A DNA stretch of 10,361 nt from Candidatus Amesbacteria bacterium RBG_19FT_COMBO_48_16 (lineage in GTDB: Bacteria; Patescibacteriota; Microgenomatia; CAZETR01; Amesbacteraceae). Under the pieces are notes generated by a model that saw only the letters and a list, made by a program, of their open reading frames with translations, was not told the DNA's origin and did no database searches. The stretch spans positions 1 to 10,361 of the forward strand of contig MEXE01000014.1 in assembly GCA_001775555.1 (NCBI GenBank), read 5' to 3'. The position numbers were made by a program, and so were the translations under genes. This document shows positions 1 to 5,474 of this stretch, piece after piece (positions within the stretch are counted from its first letter, which is position 1; each line of letters starts with the position of its first letter).

Positions 1-215
1 TGACTTTCGACGAATTTGCCCTCTGGCTCAAGCTGGAAAATGATTACCACGCTCGCATTACTTATGACGCTGTTATTACAATCACCCTGATTCTTTTAAA
101 TATTGCCTATTTTCCCGGATTTTGGAACCGCATGGGTAAGAAAATTTTGAGATTATCCCACCACTTCATCTCTCTTGCGCGACAAAAAGTCAAACCAGTT
201 ATCCATAACCCGTAA
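1..215 (+). CDS. 3' end of a membrane protein gene (partial)
   Basis: Frame 3 is open from the left edge for 70 codons and ends at TAA 213-215; the other two plus frames are closed early. The visible part begins TFDEFALWLKLEND, then has a hydrophobic stretch (about visible residues 24-40, ITITLILLNIAYFPGFW) that looks like one membrane helix. A basic tail ends in VKPVIHNP. This suggests an integral membrane protein with a short cytoplasmic C-terminus. The start lies outside the window and I recognise no family. The last 63 bases overlap tail to tail with the 3' end of the minus-strand gene that follows. Reality as a gene rests on the open frame, protein-like composition and compact context. 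It could be slightly mis-ended if there is a sequencing error near the edge. Confidence 0.55.
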   Translation, partial: TFDEFALWLKLENDYHARITYDAVITITLILLNIAYFPGFWNRMGKKILRLSHHFISLARQKVKPVIHNP

Positions 216-1679
216 AATCATTTTAAAAGGCGCTTCCAGCACGAAATCAAACACGAAAACCAGAAAGTTAAGTTTGGCCACTCCGCGCGACAGCCAGCTG
301 CCTACGGTCACGATGGGCAGCATCAGCATATCCCCCAGCGACGACCCCAAGCCTCTTCCCGACTTGACTGTATAAATTTTCGCCGTCTGCCGGATCCTAT
401 AGGCAAAAAAGCTTACTACCGTCACAAAAAATAAAAATATCACACTGCTGACCAAGCTGAACCCGGATCGTACCAGTGTTACTGTAATTCCGGCAAACAC
501 CGCCATCCCCAAAACCATATAAACTGTATAAAATATTTTAGTTTTCAGATTAAGCGTTTCTCCCAGGAGGTGCACCTGCTCGCCCCCGACCCAGGATAAA
601 TCATCTCTTGACACCACCTCCCAGGCTTTCAACACCAATCGCTCCTGATTTCTCGTATCCGGTAATTTTATATTAGCTGTCAGCGACCACATCAAGCCCA
701 CTGGAAACAAAGTGTTTACCGCCAGTGTTCCCCAAGCCACTTCCCCCCTTATCCACCTGTCTACCGGTATTTCCAAAATCAGCGCAAACAGCATTTTCGT
801 TAAAAAAACATAAATCAGGCTTCTCATCCCGGCCGTACTCATTCGTCCCCGCAGCAGCGCCAGCTGACCGGCAAGCACCTGTCCCGCTCTCTCTTTAAAC
901 ATTTTTTCATCATTTATTATTTGGGCAAACTCCTCGGGGCCGGAAAAATAAATATCCCTCACTAATACCAGCGGCCCTACCAGCTTCCTTACAGCTACTG
1001 CTACCCGGTTTAGTTGCGGGCTGTTAATGGCTTGCCGGGTATGGTTGTAAGTCTCAGCCAATATCTGGTCTGTTACTTTATGGTCTGATTTTCCCGACTG
1101 ATTCGATATCAGCCTGAATAAGTGATATGCCAGCTGTTGGTTGTCAGATTGGGAATAAATTTTATCAATCGCCGTATACAAAATCAGATCGAAATTAGCC
1201 AAACCCTGGGAAACCAAAGCTTTTTTCAGACAATGGAAGGCAAAATTGGTAAATTTGTAATAGTCTTTGCTCGGGTTTAGATACTCCTCTATTTCCGCCG
1301 AAATCAATCCCACCAGCCATTCTCTGTCCACTGCCGGAGATTTTAATTGTACGAAATATTTATCGAATATTTTCTTAATTTCTTCCACTACTGCCGGCCG
1401 GGACGATTCCCAGGTTACGTACTTTGCCCACTTCAGCTCCAAAAGCAGCGATTCCGAAAGTCTTCTGGTATCACTCTCAAAAACCAGTTGGCGCTTCAGT
1501 ATCCGTTCAATTGCCGCCCTTCTTACCAGGTGCTCTGCCCGGTATTCCAGCGCATTTCTGGCTACTTCGTACACTCTGGCAATATGGTCTATCGGACCCC
1601 CGGTATCACCTTCTCCATCCGTCGCCACGGCTTTTCCCAGGCTTAATTGCTTTACCAGTTCCCTTACTGCCGGATTCAT
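153..1679 (-). CDS. large multi-pass membrane protein with soluble helical N-terminal domain, function unknown
   Basis: Encodes 508 aa from ATG 1677-1679. A GTG at 1731-1733 would add 18 residues, but that extension runs into the divergent promoter, and the ATG has a TACAAT box 11 bases upstream, so I prefer the ATG. Numbering from the ATG, residues 1-280 are charged and probably mostly helical, with a segment IDHIARVYEVARNALEY near the start. About residues 285-335 and 382-430 carry hydrophobic helices, and the last 40 residues are also hydrophobic (LNFLVFVFDFVLEAPF) and end in a charged tail. No catalytic motif is visible. From memory, similar long proteins with an N-terminal DHIA...YE...RNAL..R.EHL..R pattern are common unnamed proteins in CPR genomes; that is a recollection, not a search result. 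It is divergent from the cohesin-like gene cluster and overlaps the upstream partial gene at its 3' end. Confidence 0.8.
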   Translation of the reverse strand: MNPAVRELVKQLSLGKAVATDGEGDTGGPIDHIARVYEVARNALEYRAEHLVRRAAIERILKRQLVFESDTRRLSESLLLELKWAKYVTWESSRPAVVEEIKKIFDKYFVQLKSPAVDREWLVGLISAEIEEYLNPSKDYYKFTNFAFHCLKKALVSQGLANFDLILYTAIDKIYSQSDNQQLAYHLFRLISNQSGKSDHKVTDQILAETYNHTRQAINSPQLNRVAVAVRKLVGPLVLVRDIYFSGPEEFAQIINDEKMFKERAGQVLAGQLALLRGRMSTAGMRSLIYVFLTKMLFALILEIPVDRWIRGEVAWGTLAVNTLFPVGLMWSLTANIKLPDTRNQERLVLKAWEVVSRDDLSWVGGEQVHLLGETLNLKTKIFYTVYMVLGMAVFAGITVTLVRSGFSLVSSVIFLFFVTVVSFFAYRIRQTAKIYTVKSGRGLGSSLGDMLMLPIVTVGSWLSRGVAKLNFLVFVFDFVLEAPFKMILRVMDNWFDFLSRKRDEVVG

Positions 1680-1690
1680 ATCTTCACTAG

Positions 1691-1696
1691 ATTGTA
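1691..1696 (-). promoter_or_regulatory. candidate -10 box for the minus-strand membrane protein gene
   Basis: On the minus strand TACAAT lies 11 bases upstream of the preferred ATG (1677-1679). There is no convincing -35 hexamer at 16-18 bases. If used, the transcript would start only about 4 bases before the ATG. The call is weak alone but mirrors the layout of the other promoters in the window. Confidence 0.3.
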
Positions 1697-1722
1697 CACC
1701 GGGGCCAAAACACCCGCTTGAC

Positions 1723-1750
1723 TTGACCGCCACTACCGGTCTAGTATAAA
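1723..1750 (+). promoter_or_regulatory. sigma70-type promoter for the cohesin-like gene cluster
   Basis: TTGACC (1723-1728) is followed after 16 bases by TATAAA (1745-1750). The predicted start of transcription, about 7 bases past the -10 box, is near 1757, only some 6-7 bases before ATG 1764. No Shine-Dalgarno sequence precedes that ATG, so a leaderless or near-leaderless mRNA is likely. The promoter lies in the divergent gap with the minus-strand gene and would overlap that gene's alternative GTG start. Confidence 0.6.
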
Positions 1751-1763
1751 AATAATCCTTTCA

Positions 1764-3437
1764 ATGAACAATTCAGACCGACTTCTGGAAAAATTTCGCA
1801 GCCGCTTCACCGGAATGCCGCTCCTCCTGCAAATTCTGGTTTTGGCAGTTTTGGCTCTTTCACTTCCCACTGCAATTTACGTTCTTAAAAACGGTGGTAT
1901 CCGCCTTCCCTCCAGGGCTGCTGTCACTGACCCGGTCCTTTATTTTGCTCCCTCATCCTATAGCCTTCCCCCCAATCAAACAGTCAAATTGATGCTGGAC
2001 GCCAAAGCCCACAAAATCGGTTTTTCCCTGGTCGAGCTGGCTTTCGACAAAACCAAAATAAATCTGGCCGGGGAAATCACTACTTCCTCCCAACTTCCTG
2101 CCGTTATCTCCAAAACTTCATCTGGTACTGCCAACTCAACAGGCAGGATAATTTTTGCTTTAGCTGTCTGTGACCCGCTCCAGGGTCAATGTGATCCCAA
2201 ACCCATCCCGCCTTCAGGTCTGATAGAGCTGGCTCAAATACCCATCACAGCGATTCAAACCCCTCCCACCGGTCAGTTGACCACATCAATTACCGTCACC
2301 GCCTCCGGTGTCCAGCTGGTTAGTGACCAGGAAGTAGCCCTGCCCTTCACCCACAGTCCGGCTGACATCACTATCTTCCCTCAAAATATAACCCCTACTC
2401 CCACTCCTCCTGTTTCACCAACTCCCACTTCACCGCCGCCCCCCGGTACCGGTTCCATTTCTGTCGATCCTTTAACCGTCACCAAACCGGTTTCCCAAGT
2501 CTTTCCCGCAGTTCTCAATTTTAATACCAACGGGATTCCGATTTCCTCACTCACATTCCGCCTTACTTACCCCTACACCGGCTCCGTCCCCGAGCTGGAT
2601 GTGGTCAACCAGACCGGCTCTCCCACTTCCGTAATTTACCCGGCTCCGCCCTTTGACTCTTCTCCCGACTGGTCGTTCCCGGTCAACTCCGTTACCAAAA
2701 GCAACGGTTTTGTTACTATAGATTTTGCGGCTGCCAACACTTCCACAGCAGGTTTCTCCAACACTACCGACCAGGCCTTAGTTACAATTTTCCTCAAAGC
2801 CGCCAGTGTCCCCGCGATCAACCCTGTGAATCTGACTTTCGACATGACAGAAACCAAAATGATGTCTAAAACCTCACCTCCAGTTAACATCCTCACCCCG
2901 CCGGCAAATCCTGTCTATTTCATAAGTTCTGCTCCTACAATGATCTTTTCTCACAAAATGCAGGGTGTGACTGTCCCTCTGGTCACCCGCACCGACTACC
3001 TGACTCTTACCAGCCAGGTCTATCCGCCTTATACTTACACTCACCCGGTTCTCAGCAGTACCGACGGCATATTTACCTCCCAGCCTGCCTTATCCTTAAC
3101 CAATACGACCATCACCGATGTTGGCACCCCTTATGATGTTCTCATAAAAAGTCCCGGTTATCTGCAAAAGAAATTCGGTTCCGTGACTTTACTTCCGGGT
3201 GAAAATATTACTCCTGTTGGCTGGAGGGATATAAAAATATTGGCCGGCGATTTTGATTCCAACAATATTCTGAATATCATTGATCTGGGTAAAATGCTTT
3301 CCGTCTATACCGCTCTTTCTGTCCCGGTCACGGACTTAAACCGCATTTACGATATCGACGCCGACGCCAGCATCACTATTTCCGATATTGCCCAGGTCCT
3401 CAGCAATTATACCGCTTTGGAAATCCCGGGAGACTAA
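1764..3437 (+). CDS. secreted, membrane-tethered protein with two cohesin-like domains and a C-terminal dockerin
   Basis: 557 aa. A basic N-terminus is followed by a membrane segment (about 18-42) with no clear signal-peptidase site, so a signal anchor is likely. Residues about 58-205 form a first cohesin-like beta-sandwich (FAPSSYSLPPNQTVKLMLDA). A Pro/Thr linker (210-229) leads to a second domain (230-385) with the marks W303-xx-PV and NTSTAGF (325-331), shared with both downstream genes. Residues about 386-490 form a further beta-rich module (YDVLIKSPGYLQKKF) next to the dockerin. Residues 492-552 are a type I-like dockerin with two calcium loops: D496, D498, N500, D507 and D530, D532, D534, D541. 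Dockerins bind cohesins in known cellulosomes; here the partner is unknown and could be one of the neighbours. It is the first gene of a probable three-gene operon, and the stop is 4 bases before the next ATG. No enzyme domain is seen. Confidence 0.85.
   Translation: MNNSDRLLEKFRSRFTGMPLLLQILVLAVLALSLPTAIYVLKNGGIRLPSRAAVTDPVLYFAPSSYSLPPNQTVKLMLDAKAHKIGFSLVELAFDKTKINLAGEITTSSQLPAVISKTSSGTANSTGRIIFALAVCDPLQGQCDPKPIPPSGLIELAQIPITAIQTPPTGQLTTSITVTASGVQLVSDQEVALPFTHSPADITIFPQNITPTPTPPVSPTPTSPPPPGTGSISVDPLTVTKPVSQVFPAVLNFNTNGIPISSLTFRLTYPYTGSVPELDVVNQTGSPTSVIYPAPPFDSSPDWSFPVNSVTKSNGFVTIDFAAANTSTAGFSNTTDQALVTIFLKAASVPAINPVNLTFDMTETKMMSKTSPPVNILTPPANPVYFISSAPTMIFSHKMQGVTVPLVTRTDYLTLTSQVYPPYTYTHPVLSSTDGIFTSQPALSLTNTTITDVGTPYDVLIKSPGYLQKKFGSVTLLPGENITPVGWRDIKILAGDFDSNNILNIIDLGKMLSVYTALSVPVTDLNRIYDIDADASITISDIAQVLSNYTALEIPGD
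3237..3419 (+). other. dockerin domain within the first cohesin-like gene
   Basis: This codes for residues about 492-552. It has two EF-hand-like loops, each with acidic or amide ligands at loop positions 1, 3, 5 and 12 (D-D-N-D and D-D-D-D). Each loop is followed by a helix (LGKMLSVY and IAQVLSNY). The duplicated loop-helix layout at the extreme C-terminus is the hallmark of dockerins and argues against a chance EF-hand. Confidence 0.8.
3428..3433 (+). promoter_or_regulatory. probable Shine-Dalgarno site of the second cohesin-like gene
   Basis: GGGAGA lies 8 bases before ATG 3442 and inside the 3' end of the preceding gene. It supports 3442 over the in-frame ATG at 3388, which would lie inside the dockerin-coding region and put a polar stretch before the signal anchor. 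Confidence 0.45.
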
Positions 3438-3441
3438 ACCT

Positions 3442-4047
3442 ATGAAAGCAGTAGCTATCGTTTTTGCCCTCATTTCCCTGCTCGGTCTTTACGCCTTGAA
3501 AACGGGTATTTCCCGCACTCCTCAACCTACTGCCACCCCAATTACGCCGGCTCTTGAAACTTCCACCCCGGCCGTTTCTAATATCCCTCCTTCCCCCCAT
3601 CTTCTGACATTGTCCCGAAATGCCACCGGCTCTGCCCAGGTCATGCTCGATGCCGCAGGCATCAATATCTCCGCCGTGGCTTTCCGCCTGATTCACGAGT
3701 TTTCTGCCTCCTCCGAAATCAAAATCACCGACGCCGACCCCAAGTTATCCGGTATCCAGGTCATGGTCAACCCCGACTTAATAGATCAAGGATGGGTTTA
3801 CCCCGTCAACTTGGTGACCGTGGATACCTCATCCCGCAAGCTGACAATAGACTTGTCCGCAATCAATATTACTCCCCAAGGATACACTCCTTCCGGTCCC
3901 CAGGCGCTGGCCACTCTCGATTTCACCGCCCTCAGAGATCTGGAAGAATCGCCGCTTAGCTTTGATCTGGCCCTAACCAAAGTTATCACCAAAAAGGGCG
4001 ATGAGCTGACTTTATATAACCTGCCTCAGATTCTGTACTTAAAATAA
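3442..4047 (+). CDS. small membrane-tethered single cohesin-like domain protein
   Basis: 201 aa. ATG 3442 gives a textbook signal anchor immediately (MKAVAIVFALISLLGLYALK, residues 1-20). The in-frame ATG at 3388 would add 18 residues overlapping the previous gene. After the helix comes a Pro/Thr/Ser linker (about 26-52), then one beta-rich domain (about 53-195). That domain has W118-xx-PV and NITPQGY (142-148), aligning with W303...NTSTAGF in the first gene and W110...NTSTEGF in the third. The spacing from W to N is 24 here against 22 in the other two. It also shares the FRL-x5-F and LTK-x-x-x-KK-x-D patterns with its neighbours. It has no dockerin, Cys-rich module or LPxTG, and looks like a minimal surface-exposed paralogue. 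I infer a binding or structural role. The next gene starts 9 bases downstream. Confidence 0.8.
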   Translation: MKAVAIVFALISLLGLYALKTGISRTPQPTATPITPALETSTPAVSNIPPSPHLLTLSRNATGSAQVMLDAAGINISAVAFRLIHEFSASSEIKITDADPKLSGIQVMVNPDLIDQGWVYPVNLVTVDTSSRKLTIDLSAINITPQGYTPSGPQALATLDFTALRDLEESPLSFDLALTKVITKKGDELTLYNLPQILYLK

Positions 4048-4056
4048 TTACTGCCC

Positions 4057-4944
4057 ATGTCTTCTCCCAGAAAGATCATTATCTCCCTGGCAGTAGCTAT
4101 CATCGTCCTGATAGCCACTTTTTCGGTTGTTTATTTTATTAAAGACAGACAGCTTTTCGCCAAAAAGGCATCCGTTCCCACCGGCACCGCCACCGTCTCC
4201 CTCACTCCCGCTACCGCTACTCTCAACATCGACCAGCCGCTGACTGTTACCGTCAACGTCAATCCCGCTGGTGTCCTTATTTCCGGCATCGCCATCCGCC
4301 TAAAATATAATTTTTCGGGAGACACTCCCCAGGTCATGGCCTCTAATATCCAGATTGCTCCGGGTATATCCGCCTCCGACCAATGGAGCTGTCCTGTCAA
4401 ATCCGTCATCCCCTCCGCGGGCCAGGTTTCCGTCGATATGGCCTGTATTAACACCAGTACCGAAGGCTTTACCGCCAGCCTGCCTATCACTTTTGCCACT
4501 TTTTCTTTGACGGCAAGTCAAGTCCCCCCAGGCAATTCGCTGACCGTTTCCTTCGATCCTTTAAAGAGCATCATTACCCGGAAATCAGATGGTGAAGACA
4601 TTCTTCTTACACCTTCTTCCACTGGTATTTACTCTGTCAATGCCGCATCCCCCACATCTACACCCGCCCCCACTTCGCCTCCCGACGAGGATGAACCCAA
4701 TTCCTGCGGCGGAACCTGCGGCAGTAATGCCAACTGCCAGTCAGGTCTGTTCTGCTTTACGGGAGTCTGCAGGTCTCCCGTCTGTCCCGACAACTCTGAC
4801 TGCAATTGTGTCGGCGCCGTTGCCACTCCTACCCCCACTCCCGCCGGCCAGCTGCCCCAGACCGGTGCCGCCGAAACCACGCTGGCTATTGGTTTAGCCG
4901 CCCTGCTTTTCTTCGTCACCGGCACCATCCTCTACGTCCGCTAA
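4057..4944 (+). CDS. LPQTG sortase-anchored cohesin-like surface protein with an 8-Cys module
   Basis: 295 aa. It has a basic N-terminus and a membrane segment or signal sequence (about 7-28). Residues about 42-195 form one cohesin-like domain with W110-SC-PV and NTSTEGF (132-138). Cys112 and Cys130 fall within it and may pair. A Pro/Thr/acidic linker (197-214) precedes a Cys-rich module with Cys at 217, 221, 227, 233, 238, 243, 249 and 251, in the style of small disulphide-knit secreted domains. A second TPTPTP linker leads to LPQTG (266-270), a hydrophobic helix (about 273-293) and a terminal Arg. That is the full three-part sortase signal, so the mature protein is expected to be covalently attached to the envelope. 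No sortase gene lies in the window. No clear Shine-Dalgarno is seen before ATG 4057; translation may be coupled to the gene 9 bases upstream. Confidence 0.85.
   Translation: MSSPRKIIISLAVAIIVLIATFSVVYFIKDRQLFAKKASVPTGTATVSLTPATATLNIDQPLTVTVNVNPAGVLISGIAIRLKYNFSGDTPQVMASNIQIAPGISASDQWSCPVKSVIPSAGQVSVDMACINTSTEGFTASLPITFATFSLTASQVPPGNSLTVSFDPLKSIITRKSDGEDILLTPSSTGIYSVNAASPTSTPAPTSPPDEDEPNSCGGTCGSNANCQSGLFCFTGVCRSPVCPDNSDCNCVGAVATPTPTPAGQLPQTGAAETTLAIGLAALLFFVTGTILYVR
4852..4941 (+). other. C-terminal LPQTG cell-wall sorting signal
   Basis: It encodes LPQTG, then AAETT, a run of about 20 hydrophobic residues and a final YVR. In the sortase family, cleavage occurs between T and G and the new T carboxylate is joined to an envelope amine. 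The single terminal Arg is a minimal positive tail. Confidence 0.85.
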
Positions 4945-4965
4945 CCCTTTCCCCACCATCATCTT

Positions 4966-4990
4966 CACCATCACACACCCGGTGTGTGAT
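4966..4990. repeat. palindromic repeat, copy 1
   Basis: Perfect inverted repeat: arms ATCACACACC and GGTGTGTGAT around a single C (4970-4990). The 17 bases CACCATCACACACCCGG (4966-4982) recur exactly at 5345-5361, and the full palindrome recurs exactly at 5367-5387. It sits 10 bases upstream of the -35 box of the small-membrane-protein promoter. There is no T-tract behind it on the plus strand, so a classic terminator is unlikely. It could be an operator or a REP-like element. Confidence 0.75.
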
Positions 4991-5000
4991 ATCCTACTCC

Positions 5001-5029
5001 TTGACCCGATTTCTGATAAAACCTATAAT
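5001..5029 (+). promoter_or_regulatory. strong sigma70-type promoter for the small membrane protein
   Basis: TTGACC (5001-5006), 17-base spacer, TATAAT (5024-5029). This is a near-consensus promoter. Transcription would start near 5036, about 6 bases before ATG 5042, with no room for a Shine-Dalgarno sequence. Confidence 0.75.
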
Positions 5030-5041
5030 ACATAAGTATCC

Positions 5042-5326
5042 ATGAAAAATGAAGGTAAAGACAAAGCTTCGGGTTGGACTATGGCCGCCTATGTAACAGG
5101 TGTGCCTTTCTTTCTTAATGCTGCAGCATTCATTACTCACGCCGGTGACGCGCTCAATGAGATGACCATAAAACCAATACTTAGTAGATTACCCATGGGA
5201 CTGGAACAGCTCAGTACAGAGACTGCTTCACGTCTCATTGCTGATACTTTACTTCTCATACCCATAGGGCTTATCTTCTTAGGTTGCCTCACCCAATCCA
5301 GGCGCGCCGCCAGACACCACTCCTAA
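5042..5326 (+). CDS. small two-helix membrane protein, function unknown
   Basis: 94 aa from ATG 5042. It has a charged start (MKNEGKDKASG), a first hydrophobic segment (about 12-34), a central loop of moderate polarity (about 35-65, including TIKPILSRLPMGLEQL), a second hydrophobic segment (about 66-83, LIADTLLLIPIGLIFLGC) and a basic tail (QSRRAARHHS). I recognise no family. A near-consensus promoter placed exactly for this ATG makes it a convincing gene. It lies alone between the surface-protein cluster and the glucan operon, with copies of one palindromic repeat on both sides (4970-4990 and 5339-5387). That could mean shared regulation or insertion as a small cassette; both are inference. 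Confidence 0.7.
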   Translation: MKNEGKDKASGWTMAAYVTGVPFFLNAAAFITHAGDALNEMTIKPILSRLPMGLEQLSTETASRLIADTLLLIPIGLIFLGCLTQSRRAARHHS

Positions 5327-5338
5327 CTTCCTTTTTTA

Positions 5339-5387
5339 ATCACACACCATCACACACCCGGCGTGCATCACACACCCGGTGTGTGAT
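5339..5387. repeat. palindromic repeat cluster, copies 2-4
   Basis: Three consecutive units lie here. A half-unit ATCACACACC (5339-5348) comes first. It is followed by a degenerate unit, ATCACACACCCGGCGTGC (5349-5366), whose right arm has decayed. Last is a perfect copy of the palindrome (5367-5387), identical over all 21 bases to 4970-4990. A run of six T (5332-5337) precedes the cluster rather than following it, so it does not make a plus-strand terminator with this hairpin. The rest of the gap from 5388 to the next gene holds only the promoter described below. Confidence 0.75.
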
Positions 5388-5457
5388 TATTGCCCTAACT
5401 CTGCCTTTAATTAGTCGGCCAGAAACAAAAAAGTTCATTTCCCCAACTACCCTCTCT

Positions 5458-5468
5458 TGATATATAAT
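5458..5468 (+). promoter_or_regulatory. -10 region of the alpha-glucan operon promoter
   Basis: TATAAT (5463-5468) overlaps an extended -10 reading TGA-TATATA (5458-5466). No good -35 is visible at the usual distance. Transcription predicted 6-7 bases past TATAAT would begin at or next to GTG 5475, giving a leaderless mRNA. This favours GTG 5475 as the start codon over an upstream in-frame TTG (5457) that lies inside the promoter. Confidence 0.6.
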
Positions 5469-5474
5469 CAGGTT

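Noticed and set aside
1267..1749. Plus-strand open frames opposite the large minus-strand membrane protein
   Set aside because: Ser/Thr-rich low-quality translations that mirror the codons of the opposite gene; no start signal or domain. They are antisense shadows.
2636..2896. Minus-strand frame inside the dockerin protein gene
   Set aside because: It lies antisense to a well-supported domain with conserved motifs and has no promoter or ribosome site.
3388..3441. ATG 3388 as start of the second cohesin-like gene
   Set aside because: It would overlap the dockerin-coding end of the previous gene and add a polar stretch before the signal anchor; ATG 3442 has a purine-rich site 8 bases upstream.
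4970..4990. Rho-independent terminator for the surface-protein cluster
   Set aside because: The hairpin is clear but no T-run follows on the plus strand (the next bases are ATCCTACTCC), and the same holds for the second perfect copy. It might still slow transcription.
5339..5387. CRISPR-like array of short repeats
   Set aside because: Only one full, one decayed and one half unit, placed back to back without spacers of regular size, and no cas genes nearby.
5457..5474. TTG 5457 as start of the glycosyltransferase
   Set aside because: The TTG and following codons form the -10 region itself; GTG 5475 fits both the promoter distance and the family N-terminus.
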